Positions 8,049 to 16,988 are shown, numbered from the stretch's first letter. The stretch is DNA of 64,000 nt from Aliirhizobium smilacinae (GCF_006335145.1 NZ_VDMN01000001.1:1736001-1800000); one strand, 5' to 3'. A program made the numbers and translations. The notes: generated by a model not told the origin, from the sequence alone.

Positions 8049-9245
8049 TCAGTCTGACTTTATAGTGCGCGCTTCGTCGAGCATGTCAGCCCACCACTGC
8101 ATCATCTTCACGCGCTCTTCCCAGTAGGTGGCGCGGTTGTAAACTCGGCGAACCTTGGAACCATCCAGATGCGCGAGTTGGGCCTCGATGGCATCAGGTT
8201 TGAATTCACCCGATTCGTTCAAAATGCTACTCGCGGACGAGCGGAAGCCATGCGCCGTATGCTCATCACCGCCGACCCCCATTCGCCGCAATGCCGAGTT
8301 CATAGAGTTCTCCGAAAGAAGCTTCTTGCCAGACATCATCGACGGGAACACGTAGACGCTCTCGCCGTACAGTTCCTGCATTTGCATGATTACTCCAACC
8401 GCTTGATGTGACAGCGGGATATGATGCTCACGACGCATCTTTGCCTTTGCTGCAGGTATCGTCCAAATAGCACTCTTGAGATCAAGCTCGCCCCACTCCA
8501 TCGAACGCGTTTCTCCGGGACGCGCAAAGCACAGCGCCTGAATCTTCAGCGCTGCCACCAGCGACGGCCAACCTTCGTAGCCGTAAATCGCTCGCATGAC
8601 GCCTCCAAGTTCGCGGCGTGTCGTTAAGGCGGGGTGGCTGGTAGGAACGTGACGCTGAAGCGCACCGCGCAGTGCCGATGTCGGATCCGCCTCGGCCCGC
8701 GCCGTTGCGATGGCGTAGCGGAATACACGCCCAATCGTCGAACGTGTGGCCAACGCGCTTTCGACCCTACCGCTTTTCTCAATGCTGGTGAGTACCGAAA
8801 GAACGTCCTTGGCTGTGATTTGCGTGATCGGGTATGGCGCAATTTTAGCTGCAAGAACCGTCAACATCCACGTATTTTTAGCGATGGTGGGTTCTGCTCG
8901 CCTATCTCGGCGGAGCTTGTCAATGAATTCTTCAGCGATCAGGCCAAACGTGTTGCCAGCAGCCGCCTTTGCTTCTAGTTGCTGCCGCTTCTTCGCGAGC
9001 GACGGGTCATGCCCCTCAGCCAGCTTTCTCTTAGCGTCGTCTTTGCGACCACGTGCCTCGGCGAGCCCCACGGCAGGGTACATGCCAAGCGTTAGGGTCT
9101 TTCGCTTGCCAAAATAAGAGTAGTCAAACCGCCACGACTTGCCGCCTGCCTTGGAAATGAAGAGATAAAGGCCGCCCCCATCTGGCAATTTGCGGGGCGC
9201 ATCTGATGCCTTTGCATTACGTACTTGGATGTCAGTCAAAGCCAT
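8049..9245 (-). CDS. P4-type tyrosine integrase
   Basis: A 398-residue site-specific recombinase. The N-terminus (MALTDIQVRNAKASDAPRKL, then DGGGLYLFIS and KTLTLGMYPAVGLAEAR) is the arm-binding DUF4102 domain typical of P4/CP4-57 integrases. The catalytic residues are visible in RPGETRSMEW (Arg I), HTAHGFRSSAS (HxxR), AHLDGS (His) and VRRVYNRATYW (Tyr nucleophile). Start at 9245 was chosen over a start 33 bases upstream because MALTDIQVRNAK is the family N-terminus. It is transcribed away from tRNA-Gly, 210 bases from the tRNA 3' end, the standard arrangement for an element that uses a tRNA 3' end as attB. Confidence 0.93.
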   Translation of the reverse strand: MALTDIQVRNAKASDAPRKLPDGGGLYLFISKAGGKSWRFDYSYFGKRKTLTLGMYPAVGLAEARGRKDDAKRKLAEGHDPSLAKKRQQLEAKAAAGNTFGLIAEEFIDKLRRDRRAEPTIAKNTWMLTVLAAKIAPYPITQITAKDVLSVLTSIEKSGRVESALATRSTIGRVFRYAIATARAEADPTSALRGALQRHVPTSHPALTTRRELGGVMRAIYGYEGWPSLVAALKIQALCFARPGETRSMEWGELDLKSAIWTIPAAKAKMRREHHIPLSHQAVGVIMQMQELYGESVYVFPSMMSGKKLLSENSMNSALRRMGVGGDEHTAHGFRSSASSILNESGEFKPDAIEAQLAHLDGSKVRRVYNRATYWEERVKMMQWWADMLDEARTIKSD

Positions 9246-9308
9246 TTTACGGTATCGGCCCTCGCACAGCTCGCACAATACCGAGTTTTTTACCGTGAAA
9301 TAGGCTGG

Positions 9309-9431
9309 ATGTCACGCGCGACAAAACGCAAACATGGACAACCTGCTGCCGCCATCCGCAGCTTAACAACCGATCAAGCAGCTGTTTTCATTTACTTAAA
9401 TAGACATCCATGGATGACCGTGGACGAATGA
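9309..9431 (+). CDS. small ORF between integrase and tRNA, faintly excisionase-like
   Basis: A 40-codon frame with ATG at 9309, ending 24 bases before the tRNA 3' end. The run LTTDQAAVFIYLNRHPWM is reminiscent of the first half of an excisionase-type winged helix (LTTxEAAxFLxVSRPxL), then stops. It may be a truncated xis or antitoxin-like scrap left at the element junction, or a chance ORF. Weak ribosome binding site. Confidence 0.2.
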   Translation: MSRATKRKHGQPAAAIRSLTTDQAAVFIYLNRHPWMTVDE

Positions 9432-9454
9432 CACAATTGATGGGGAGAGGTAGC

Positions 9455-9528
9455 TGGAGCGGGTGAAGGGAATCGAACCCTCGTATTCAGCTTGGGAAGC
9501 TGCTGCTCTACCATTGAGCTACACCCGC
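9455..9528 (-). tRNA. tRNA-Gly (CCC anticodon)
   Basis: Read on the minus strand: acceptor GCGGGTG pairing CACCCGC, D-arm GCTC/GAGC, anticodon loop TTCCCAA giving CCC, T-arm AGGGTTCGATTCCCT, discriminator T and encoded CCA at 9455-9457. One mismatch at the top of the anticodon stem. The 3' end faces the island, which makes it the likely attachment site. Confidence 0.95.
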
Positions 9529-9607
9529 TTGCGCTTCGCAGGTTTCCAACAACGGATCGCGGCTGTCAAGACCGGTCAACATGCCCGGTCGGGGCCAAGC
9601 GTCACGT

Positions 9608-10699
9608 TCAGCCGCGGAAATGCTTGGAGAGTTTGAGGCCCTGCGCCTGATAGTTCGAGCCAAGGCCCGAGCCGTAGAGACCTTCCGGGTGCTCCAGCAT
9701 GTGTTCGTAGACCAGCCGACCGACAATCTGGCTGTCTTCGAGGATGAACGGGACTTCGTGGCTGCGCACTTCGAGCACGGCTCGGCTGCCGCGGCCACCT
9801 GCGGCTTCATGTCCGAAGCCGGGATCGAAGAAACCGGCATAGTGGACGCGGAATTCACCGACCAGCGGGTCAAAGGGCGTCATTTCGGCGGCATAAAGCG
9901 GCGGTACATGCACTGCCTCGCGCGAAACGAGAATATAGAACTCGTCCGGGTCGAGGATCAGCTCGTTGCGGCCGCGGCTATAAAGCGGCTCCCAGAAATC
10001 GAAAAGGTCGTGCTGGGCCTTCTTGTCGACATCGACAACGGCGGTGTGGTGCTTGCCGCGATAGCCGATCAGACCGTTTGCATCGCCCTTCAGGTCGATC
10101 GACAAAGCGATGCCGCCGCCCGATACGTTCGGCGTTGCGGATGCGACCAGCGTTTCCTTTTCATGAAGATGCAGCAGCTCCGGTTCCGACAGAAGCGCGT
10201 TGCCGATGCGGAAACGGATCTGTGACAGGCGCGAACCCTGGCGCGCAACGATCGGGAAGGTGCGCGGCGAGATTTCGAGATAGAGCGGGCCGGAATAGCC
10301 GGCCGGGATCTTGTCGAATTCCTGGGCGTAATCGGTGATGACGCGGGTGAAGATATCGAGGCGGCCGGTGGACGACTTCGGGTTGGCCGAGGCGGACATC
10401 TCCGCCGGCAGATCGAGGCGTTCCATCAGCGGTACGATATAGACGCAGCCAGTTTCCAGCACTGCGCCTTCGGACAGATCTACAACATGCAGCTTCAGCC
10501 GATCAAGCTTGTCGGAGACGAGGCTGGATGGGCCGGGCATGAAACTGGCACGGACGCGAAACGCCTTCGAACCAAGACGCAGATCCAGGCTCGCCGGCTG
10601 GATCTGGTCACGATCGAGTTCGCGCTCGGCAATCAGCCGTCCCGTTTCGAAGAGCGCCGCGATTGCGCGGTCCGCCAGAATTCCCGTTTCGCGTGTCAT
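9608..10699 (-). CDS. dcd: dCTP deaminase, long alphaproteobacterial form
   Basis: A 363-residue protein matching the double-length 2'-deoxycytidine 5'-triphosphate deaminase of rhizobia. The N-terminal part carries IQPASLDLRLG and the SSTGRLDIFTRVI block of the dUTPase/Dcd fold, in which Ser/Arg bind phosphate. A second, diverged copy of the fold follows from about residue 190. The reaction is dCTP to dUTP plus ammonia, feeding dTMP synthesis. Start at 10699 (MTRETGILADRAI) was chosen over one 36 bases upstream because it matches the family start and has GAAAGAAA in front. It is divergent from metZ and shares the 10700-10780 promoter region with it. Confidence 0.88.
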   Translation of the reverse strand: MTRETGILADRAIAALFETGRLIAERELDRDQIQPASLDLRLGSKAFRVRASFMPGPSSLVSDKLDRLKLHVVDLSEGAVLETGCVYIVPLMERLDLPAEMSASANPKSSTGRLDIFTRVITDYAQEFDKIPAGYSGPLYLEISPRTFPIVARQGSRLSQIRFRIGNALLSEPELLHLHEKETLVASATPNVSGGGIALSIDLKGDANGLIGYRGKHHTAVVDVDKKAQHDLFDFWEPLYSRGRNELILDPDEFYILVSREAVHVPPLYAAEMTPFDPLVGEFRVHYAGFFDPGFGHEAAGGRGSRAVLEVRSHEVPFILEDSQIVGRLVYEHMLEHPEGLYGSGLGSNYQAQGLKLSKHFRG

Positions 10700-10780
10700 G
10701 ATATTTCTTTCAAATTTTGGCGGTGACAAAACCAAATACAGGCCATTGACGCAAGCAGATGCGAGGCGTAAGCCAGCTTT

Positions 10781-10836
10781 ATCCCGTGGTGATTTGCCGG
10801 TCGGCTTGCAGCCACGTTAAACAAGTGGCTAAAAAG
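10781..10836 (+). promoter_or_regulatory. SAM-II riboswitch
   Basis: The core CCGTGGTGATTTG, then GGCTTGCAGCCACGTTAA, then ACAAGTGGCTAAAAAG reproduces the SAM-II (metA motif) consensus almost base for base. P1 pairs CGTGG with CCACG, and the 3' AAGTGGCT pairs back into the loop as the pseudoknot. It precedes metZ by 63 bases. Binding of S-adenosylmethionine should switch off metZ, the known role of this class in Rhizobiales. Confidence 0.95.
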
Positions 10837-10847
10837 ACCGGGTTGCT

Positions 10848-10879
10848 AAAACCGGTCTGCTTTTGCGGCCGGTTTTTTT
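10848..10879 (+). terminator. intrinsic terminator hairpin in the metZ leader
   Basis: AAAACCGG (10848-10855), one unpaired T, CTGC, loop TTTT, GCGG, then CCGGTTTT and a T run. This is a 12-bp stem with seven Ts. It stands between the SAM-II aptamer and the metZ start. The CCGGTC part can instead pair with GACCGG at 10836-10841, directly 3' of the aptamer, forming a competing hairpin. The pair could be a transcriptional on/off switch. Confidence 0.75.
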
Positions 10880-10899
10880 GTTTTGGAATGGGGATTAGC

Positions 10900-12078
10900 A
10901 TGACGAACAAATGGCGCCCGGCAACCACACTCGTTCACGGCGGTACGCTCCGCTCGCAATATGGCGAGATGTCGGAAGCGATCTATCTGACGCAGGGCTT
11001 TGCATATGACAGTTCGGAAGCGGCCGAGGCGCGCTTCAAGGGCGAGACCGAGGGCTATATCTACGCCCGTTACGGCAGCCCGACAAACGACATGTTCGAA
11101 AAGCGCATGTGCGCGCTGGAAGGTGCGGAAGAAGCCCGCGCCACGGCATCCGGCATGGCCGCCGTGTCTGCCGCGCTTTTGTGCCAGTTGAAGGCCGGCG
11201 ATCATATCGTCGCAGCCCGCGCACTGTTCGGTTCCTGCCGCTGGGTGGTCGAGACGCTCGCTCCGCGTTACGGCATCGAATGCACGCTGGTCGACGGCCG
11301 CGACCTCGCTAACTGGGAAGCCGCGATCCAGAAGAATACCAAGGTGTTCTTCCTCGAGAGCCCGACCAACCCGACGCTCGAAATCGTCGATATCGCAGGC
11401 GTGGCCAAGTTGGCCAACCAGATCGGCGCCAAGGTCGTGGTCGACAACGTGTTTGCGACGCCACTCTTCCAGAAGCCTCTGGAACTCGGCGCCCATATCG
11501 TCGTCTATTCGGCCACCAAGCATATCGACGGCCAGGGCCGCAGCCTTGCCGGCGTCATCCTGTCGGACAGCGAATGGGTGACCGAGCATCTGCAGGACTA
11601 TTACCGCCATACCGGCCCGGCGATGTCGCCGTTCACCGCCTGGACGCTGATCAAGGGACTTGAAACCCTGCCGATCCGCGTCAAGGCGCAGACGGACAAC
11701 GCCTCGAAAATCGCAGACTTCCTCGCCGAGCACAAACATGTCGCCAAGGTCATCTATCCCGGCCGCAAGGACCATCCGCAGGCGGATATCATCGCCAAGC
11801 AGATGACCGGCGGCTCGACCCTGATCTGCTTCGAACTGAAGGGCGGCAAGGAAGCGGCCTTCAAGCTGCAGAACGCTCTGGACGTGGTGACGATTTCCAA
11901 CAATCTGGGCGACACGCGCAGCCTGATCACGCATCCAGCGACGACGACGCACAAGAACCTCACCGACGAGGCGCGTGCCGAACTCGGCATTTCGCCGGGG
12001 ACCGTGCGCTTCTCGGCCGGCATCGAAGACGGCGAGGATCTGCTGGAAGATTTCGCCAAGGCGCTGGCGGCGATCTGA
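10900..12078 (+). CDS. metZ: O-succinylhomoserine sulfhydrylase
   Basis: A 392-residue PLP enzyme of the Cys/Met metabolism family. Visible landmarks: YARYGSPTNDMFEKRM near the N-terminus, the DNVFATPLFQ block with the PLP-binding Asp, and SATKHIDGQGR with the Schiff-base lysine. It makes homocysteine from O-succinyl- (or O-acetyl-) homoserine and sulfide. The ATG at 10900 lies after the riboswitch and terminator with GGGGA upstream; the longer frame that begins in the riboswitch was rejected. Placement behind SAM-II supports the methionine-pathway assignment over cystathionine gamma-synthase. Confidence 0.93.
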   Translation: MTNKWRPATTLVHGGTLRSQYGEMSEAIYLTQGFAYDSSEAAEARFKGETEGYIYARYGSPTNDMFEKRMCALEGAEEARATASGMAAVSAALLCQLKAGDHIVAARALFGSCRWVVETLAPRYGIECTLVDGRDLANWEAAIQKNTKVFFLESPTNPTLEIVDIAGVAKLANQIGAKVVVDNVFATPLFQKPLELGAHIVVYSATKHIDGQGRSLAGVILSDSEWVTEHLQDYYRHTGPAMSPFTAWTLIKGLETLPIRVKAQTDNASKIADFLAEHKHVAKVIYPGRKDHPQADIIAKQMTGGSTLICFELKGGKEAAFKLQNALDVVTISNNLGDTRSLITHPATTTHKNLTDEARAELGISPGTVRFSAGIEDGEDLLEDFAKALAAI

Positions 12079-12094
12079 GGCTTTTCAGTCTATC

Positions 12095-12129
12095 GATATG
12101 GTGAATTCGAAAGCCGGATTCACCATATC
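12095..12129 (+). terminator. inverted repeat after metZ
   Basis: GATATGGTGAAT (12095-12106) and ATTCACCATATC (12118-12129) form a perfect 12-bp stem with an 11-base loop, 17 bases after the metZ stop. No T run follows, so it is either a rho-independent-like stop of weak type or a 3'-end stabilising hairpin. Confidence 0.55.
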
Positions 12130-12296
12130 AGTTATCCCTAATTCCAAGAACAGATCACAGTTTCTCGCGTAAACCGCGAGTTTTCTTGACGTTTGCGGCC
12201 TCTTGTACGATATGCGGGGATGTAGATTGCAGGTTCTACAGCCTGGCTCGCTTACAATAAACGATGTCCGGCGCTGTAGTTTTGAGGTGTTTGTCC

Positions 12297-12689
12297 ATGT
12301 ACCGCGCCCGGACAAGAGATATAGAAGTTGCCGTAGAGCCGTTCTATCTGGAAGATCAATCCAGTCCGGAAGAGAGCCGCTATGTCTGGGGCTATCGCAT
12401 CGTCATCGAAAACCATTCGATCCATACGGTGAAGCTCGTTCACCGGTATTGGCATATCACCGACCAGAACGGCCTTGTCGATGAGGTCGATGGCCTTGGC
12501 GTCGTCGGCGAACAGCCGCGGCTGCAACCGGGCGACAGCTATGAATATTCTTCGGGCTGCCCACTCGACACGCCATCCGGATTGATGTTCGGCTATTACG
12601 ACATGCAGACGGAAGAAGGCGAGGTGTTCAAGGTTGACATTCCCGCCTTCTCGCTGGATTCACCCGGCCTGAACCGGGTGCTGAACTGA
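12297..12689 (+). CDS. apaG: ApaG/CorD family protein
   Basis: A 130-residue protein with the ApaG beta-sandwich signature: [40 protein letters not shown], then [20 protein letters not shown]. Full family length. In Salmonella CorD influences cobalt/magnesium handling, and the fold resembles the substrate-binding part of F-box proteins; the bacterial biochemical role is not settled. The start at 12297 is supported by TTGAGGTG just upstream; an in-frame ATG 33 bases earlier lacks one. Convergent with hslO. Confidence 0.9.
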   Translation: MYRARTRDIEVAVEPFYLEDQSSPEESRYVWGYRIVIENHSIHTVKLVHRYWHITDQNGLVDEVDGLGVVGEQPRLQPGDSYEYSSGCPLDTPSGLMFGYYDMQTEEGEVFKVDIPAFSLDSPGLNRVLN

Positions 12690-12699
12690 GATTTTCGGC

Positions 12700-13689
12700 T
12701 CAGGCCGGCGCGAATTCCGCCATTTCGTAACGATAGGTCGTCGAGCAGAACTCGCAGGTGACGGCGATCTGACCATCCTCCTCGCTCGCCTCGATTTCTT
12801 CGGCGGTGAAGCCGGAGAGTACGCCCTTGATCTTTTCGCGTGAGCAGCCGCAGCGGTCGAAAACAGTCTGTGGATCGTAAACCCGCACTCCGCGCTCGTG
12901 GAACAACCGGTAGAGAAGCCGCTCGGTGGCGACCTGCGGATCCGTAAGTTCGTCGGTGTCGATCGTTTCGACCAGCGACCGTGCCTCGCTCCAGGTGTCA
13001 TCCGCCAGATCGGTCTCGCGCTCGTCGCCATCACCACCATGAAGATCCGGATGGCGCATGCGCTCCGGAGCTTGCGGCAGAAACTGCGCGATCAAGCCAC
13101 CTGCCCGCCAGTTATGGCGCGGTTTGCCATCCTCATCGCGGTCGAAAAGCTCGGCCACGCCAAGGCGGACACGGGTCGGGATCTGCTCGGACTGACGGAA
13201 ATAGACGCCGGCAATTTCTTCCAGCGACGAGCCGTCCATCGGCACGATACCCTGATAGGGCTGCATGCCGCGTCCCTGATCGATGGTGAAGGCAAGCACG
13301 CCGTTGCCGAGAAGCTCCGGTGGCGACGTTCTGCCATCCTGGACGGCAGCGGCAAGCGCATGTTCGTCGTAACGAGCATAGGCGCGCAGCGCGTCGGGCG
13401 CGGAGAAGTCAGCCACCAGAAGATCGACCGGACCGTCGCCCTTGGTCTGGACGGTGAACTTTCCTTCAAACTTGAGCGAGGTGCCAAGCAGCGCCGTCAG
13501 CACGACCGCTTCGGCAAGCAGCCTTGCGACCGGCGCCGGATAATCATGGCGACCAAGGATGGTATTGAGGAGCGGACCAAGCTGCACCGCGCGGCCACGA
13601 ACATCCAGACCTTCGACCTGGAAGGGAATTACCCTGTCGTCACCGGCAAAGTGGAGGTCGTTTAATTCCACAGTTGCTTCCGCCATCAT
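12700..13689 (-). CDS. hslO: Hsp33 redox-regulated chaperone
   Basis: A 329-residue Hsp33 homologue. Conserved N-terminal fold (LGPLLNTILGRHDYP, LLAEAVVLTALLG) and the C-terminal zinc switch with RCGCSREK and CEFCSTTY, giving the CxC...CxxC quartet that binds zinc when reduced and forms disulfides on oxidative stress. It is the last gene of the argD-argF-hslO cluster on the minus strand, 190 bases after argF. The start is ambiguous between two adjacent ATGs at 13689 and 13686. Confidence 0.93.
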   Translation of the reverse strand: MMAEATVELNDLHFAGDDRVIPFQVEGLDVRGRAVQLGPLLNTILGRHDYPAPVARLLAEAVVLTALLGTSLKFEGKFTVQTKGDGPVDLLVADFSAPDALRAYARYDEHALAAAVQDGRTSPPELLGNGVLAFTIDQGRGMQPYQGIVPMDGSSLEEIAGVYFRQSEQIPTRVRLGVAELFDRDEDGKPRHNWRAGGLIAQFLPQAPERMRHPDLHGGDGDERETDLADDTWSEARSLVETIDTDELTDPQVATERLLYRLFHERGVRVYDPQTVFDRCGCSREKIKGVLSGFTAEEIEASEEDGQIAVTCEFCSTTYRYEMAEFAPA

Positions 13690-13879
13690 CTCACTCCTTC
13701 ACGCCGAGGTTCTCGGGCCTTGCCCCCGACCTTTACACAAACGGGCTCGAAAGCGGAACCGCTGGCCGCAGGAAAGTAACAGGGGTGTCTGTTGAAGCGC
13801 CGACATCAGCACAGCGCGTTTTGAAAGCCGACAGATGGTGCCGGCTTCAGGCCAATTCAAGACCGCAAGTGGTGCAGGA

Positions 13880-14797
13880 TCAGACCGCGCCGAAGCACCA
13901 GGCCAGGATGGACTTCTGCGCATGAAGCCGGTTTTCCGCCTCGTCGAAGACAACCGACTGGGGACCGTCGATCACCGCATCCGTGACTTCTTCGCCCCGA
14001 TGGGCCGGCAGGCAGTGCATGAACAGTGCATCAGCCTTGGCCTGCTTCATCAGTGCCTCGTTGACCTGATAGGGCTGGAAGATGTTGTGACCACGCGCCT
14101 TGTGCTCCTGGTTCATCGATACCCAGGTATCGGTGACGACGACATCGGCACCGGCGACGGCGCGCTCGACATCATGGGTGAGCATGATCTCGCCGCCGTT
14201 GTTGCGCGCCCAGTTCAAAAATTTGTCATGCGGCTCCGAGCCCATCGGAACGGCCATGTTCATCTTGTAACCGAAACGGGCGGACCCTTCGACCAGCGAA
14301 TGCAGTACATTGTTGCCGTCACCCGTCCAGGCGATCGTCTTGCCGGTGATAGGGCCGCGATGTTCTTCGAACGTCATCAGGTCGGCCATGATCTGGCAGG
14401 GGTGCGTGTCGTCGGTCAGCGCATTGATGACCGGCACCGTCGCATGTTCCGCCAGCTCCAGAAGGCGCTTGTGATCGGTGGTGCGGATCATGATGGCATC
14501 GACGTAACGGGAAAGAACCTTGGCCGTGTCTCCGATCGTTTCGGCGCGGCCGAGCTGCATCTCGGTGCCCGACAGGAAGAGCGTCTCGCCGCCCAGCTGG
14601 CGCATGCCGACATCGAAGGACACGCGCGTGCGGGTGGAGGGTTTCTCGAAGATCATTGCCAGCATCTTGCCGGCCAGGGGCTTGTCCGCCGTGCCGGCCT
14701 TGGTGGCCTGCTTGCGGGTCTTCGCATCATCGAGGATAGAGCGCAGATCGACCGCAGAAACGGCGGAGAGATCGAGAAAATGCTTGGGAGATGCCAT
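13880..14797 (-). CDS. argF: ornithine carbamoyltransferase
   Basis: A 305-residue enzyme that makes citrulline from ornithine and carbamoyl phosphate in arginine synthesis. Visible motifs: [12 protein letters not shown] (the STRTR carbamoyl-phosphate site), [11 protein letters not shown] (HPxQ) and [13 protein letters not shown] (HCLP, ornithine site). Normal length. It follows argD by 52 bases on the same strand, so it is part of an argD-argF operon. Confidence 0.96.
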   Translation of the reverse strand: MASPKHFLDLSAVSAVDLRSILDDAKTRKQATKAGTADKPLAGKMLAMIFEKPSTRTRVSFDVGMRQLGGETLFLSGTEMQLGRAETIGDTAKVLSRYVDAIMIRTTDHKRLLELAEHATVPVINALTDDTHPCQIMADLMTFEEHRGPITGKTIAWTGDGNNVLHSLVEGSARFGYKMNMAVPMGSEPHDKFLNWARNNGGEIMLTHDVERAVAGADVVVTDTWVSMNQEHKARGHNIFQPYQVNEALMKQAKADALFMHCLPAHRGEEVTDAVIDGPQSVVFDEAENRLHAQKSILAWCFGAV

Positions 14798-14849
14798 TAC
14801 CTTGTTCCCTTGGGGAGGGAACCGGAAAAGGTGCCCTCTCTACGTATCC

Positions 14850-16046
14850 TTAAGCGGATTTTTTCAGCTGCTCAGCGGTCAATGTCTCTGCGGCACGCTC
14901 GATGCGGCGAAGGCCTTCGCGTGCCTCTTCGGCGGTAACGACGAGCGGCGGCAGAATACGGACGACATTGTCGCCGGCCATCACGGCCAGCATCTTTTCG
15001 TCGCGCATGCCGGAAATAAGATCGCCAGCCGGTACCTTGGCTTTGATGCCGAGGAGAAGCCCTTCGCCACGGATTTCCTCGATCACGGCCGGGAACCGAT
15101 CCTTGAGGGCCGCAAGGCCCTGGCGGAAGACAAGCGCTACGTCGCGCACGTTTTCAAGGAAACCGTCTGCCAGCACGATGTCGAGCACGGCATTACCGCA
15201 GGCCATGGCCAGCGGATTGCCGCCATAGGTCGTGCCGTGGATGCCGGGCTTCATTCCGGATGCTGCTTCTGCCGTGGCAAGGCAGGCGCCGAACGGGAAG
15301 CCGCCGCCGATGCCCTTGGCGATCGCCATTATATCGGGCGTGATACCGGCCCACTCATGCGCAAACAGCTTACCGGTGCGGCCGACGCCGGTCTGCACTT
15401 CGTCGAGGATCAGCAGCAGGCCTTTTTCGTCGCAGATGCGGCGCAATTCGCGCATGAATTCCTTCGGCACCGGGCGCACACCGCCCTCGCCCTGGATCGG
15501 CTCGATCAGCAGTGCGCCGGTGTTTTCGTTGATCGCCGCATTGAGTGCGTCGAGATCACCGAACGGAACCTGGTCGAAGCCCTGGGCTTTCGGACCGAAG
15601 CCCTCCATATATTTTTCCTGACCGCCGGCAGCGATCGTGGCGATCGTGCGGCCGTGGAAGGCACCTTCGAAGGTGATGATATGGAATTTTTCCGGATGAC
15701 CCTTGGAGTAGTGATACCGGCGGGCAGTCTTGATGGCGCATTCCAGCGCTTCCGCGCCGGAATTGGTGAAAAACGCCTTGTCAGCGAATGTGGCTTCCGC
15801 CAGCCGGCGAGCCAGCCGCTCCTGCTCCGGGATTTCGTAGAGGTTGGACAGATGCCAGACCTTTTCGGCCTGCGACTTCAGCGCCTCCACCAGATGGGGA
15901 TTGGCATGGCCGCAGGATGTAACCGCAACGCCCGCGCCGAAATCGAGATATCGCTCGCCACTTTCCGTCACAAGCCAAACGCCCTCACCGCGCTCAAAGC
16001 GCAGGGGAGCCCGGGCAAACGTGTCGAAAAGCGCAGTCTCAGCCAT
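14850..16046 (-). CDS. argD: acetylornithine aminotransferase
   Basis: A 398-residue class III PLP aminotransferase. [18 protein letters not shown] and [18 protein letters not shown] are typical of Arg[20 protein letters not shown] contains the PLP-binding Asp, and [14 protein letters not shown] contains the Schiff-base lysine. It converts N-acetylglutamate semialdehyde to N-acetylornithine and may double as succinyl-diaminopimelate aminotransferase. Start at 16046 was chosen for the strong AGGAG ten bases upstream; a frame 36 bases longer lacks this. Confidence 0.95.
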   Translation of the reverse strand: MAETALFDTFARAPLRFERGEGVWLVTESGERYLDFGAGVAVTSCGHANPHLVEALKSQAEKVWHLSNLYEIPEQERLARRLAEATFADKAFFTNSGAEALECAIKTARRYHYSKGHPEKFHIITFEGAFHGRTIATIAAGGQEKYMEGFGPKAQGFDQVPFGDLDALNAAINENTGALLIEPIQGEGGVRPVPKEFMRELRRICDEKGLLLILDEVQTGVGRTGKLFAHEWAGITPDIMAIAKGIGGGFPFGACLATAEAASGMKPGIHGTTYGGNPLAMACGNAVLDIVLADGFLENVRDVALVFRQGLAALKDRFPAVIEEIRGEGLLLGIKAKVPAGDLISGMRDEKMLAVMAGDNVVRILPPLVVTAEEAREGLRRIERAAETLTAEQLKKSA

Positions 16047-16171
16047 GGCGACATCACTCCTAAGGAGTCCGACAAGGGACATTCCAGAAAATCAAAATGC
16101 CGCCCTCGGGGCGGCGGCGGCACTATCGCCACTCAGACCTGCCATGTCAATAAAACTCACGGAAATATGGG

Positions 16172-16416
16172 GATTCGGAGTATTTTGCTGCGCGTTCACA
16201 ACCCAACCGGTAGCTGTGGCATAAATGACTCTGTCGGACAGCAAGTTGGGGAAAACCCGGAAATCGATTCGCCGCGATTCCGAGGACTCTTGTCACGGAG
16301 TCTGCCGACCTCTAGGTTAAAGATCAATTACTAGACTGCATGCGGCGGAACTAGTCACCAAAAGCATAGATATAGTGCCTGTTGCGGAATGTTTCCGCGG
16401 CATTGGTGAGGGATTC
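16172..16416 (+). promoter_or_regulatory. cluster of GANTC (CcrM methylation) sites upstream of gcrA
   Basis: GANTC occurs at 16172, 16227, 16266, 16276, 16285, 16298 and 16412, seven times in about 245 bases where about one is expected by chance. In alphaproteobacteria CcrM methylates GANTC once per cell cycle, and GcrA acts at promoters with methylated GANTC. The 405-base gap between argD and gcrA therefore looks like a cell-cycle-controlled promoter. I see no gene in it. Confidence 0.7.
16317..16331 (+). promoter_or_regulatory. candidate CtrA box upstream of gcrA
   Basis: TTAA, seven bases, TTAC: seven of eight specified positions of the TTAA-N7-TTAA CtrA consensus. It lies 120 bases upstream of the gcrA start. 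In Caulobacter CtrA represses gcrA, so the position is sensible, but a single near-match is weak evidence. Confidence 0.45.
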
Positions 16417-16451
16417 TGCATGCCACCAACGTTCAAAGGCGGAGAACGGGC

Positions 16452-16988
16452 ATGAACTGGACGGACGAGCGCGTCGAGAAACTGAAGAGATTGTGGTCGG
16501 AAGGCTTGAGCGCCAGCCAGATTGCTGCACAACTTGGAGGCGTAAGCCGCAATGCCGTGATCGGCAAGGTCCATCGTCTCAATCTGCCGGGTCGTGCGAA
16601 AGCCGGTGGGTCGATTGCGACAAACCGCGCAGCAAAGCGTCCAGCCGCCGCTGCTCCTCGCCCCCAGACCTTTGCAGCCCGCCCGGCAACGCGCCCTGTA
16701 GCCCGCCCGGTTGGCGCGACCGCACTTAAGGAAGAGGCCGAGTTCGAGATTTCCCAGGAGCTGGTCTATCGTCCGGCCTCCAACGTCGTCCTGCCGATCT
16801 CCCGCAAGCTCGCCCTGACGGAACTGACCGAACGCACCTGCAAATGGCCAGTCGGCGATCCGCTGACCGACGAGTTCCATTTCTGCGGTTGCGAGTCCCC
16901 GGACAATTCGCCGTATTGCACCTATCACGCAAAGCTCGCCTACCAGCCCGTCAACGAGCGTCGCAGGCCCAGCGCCGCACGCGGTTGA
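16452..16988 (+). CDS. gcrA: GcrA cell-cycle regulator
   Basis: A 178-residue protein beginning MNWTDERVEKLKRLWSEGLS and followed by SASQIAAQLGGVSRNAVIGK, the GcrA helix-turn-helix that recognises methylated GANTC. The linker (about residues 60-105) is Ala/Pro/Arg-rich. The C-terminal sigma-70-interacting part has CKWPVGDP and FHFCGCESPDNSPYC. GcrA is an essential or near-essential transcription factor of alphaproteobacteria. The GANTC-rich promoter suggests self-control through DNA methylation. Confidence 0.95.
   Translation: MNWTDERVEKLKRLWSEGLSASQIAAQLGGVSRNAVIGKVHRLNLPGRAKAGGSIATNRAAKRPAAAAPRPQTFAARPATRPVARPVGATALKEEAEFEISQELVYRPASNVVLPISRKLALTELTERTCKWPVGDPLTDEFHFCGCESPDNSPYCTYHAKLAYQPVNERRRPSAARG

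Noticed and set aside
1-9454. Second attachment repeat matching the tRNA-Gly 3' end
   Set aside because: I scanned for AGCGGGTGAAGGG and close variants in the island and found none, so no att pair can be annotated within the window.
10759-10899. Longer metZ reading frame starting upstream of the riboswitch
   Set aside because: It would translate through the SAM-II aptamer and terminator. The family N-terminus begins at 10900.
14520-16334. Plus-strand frame of 604 codons across argF and argD
   Set aside because: Antisense to two certain arginine genes and lacks any family features.
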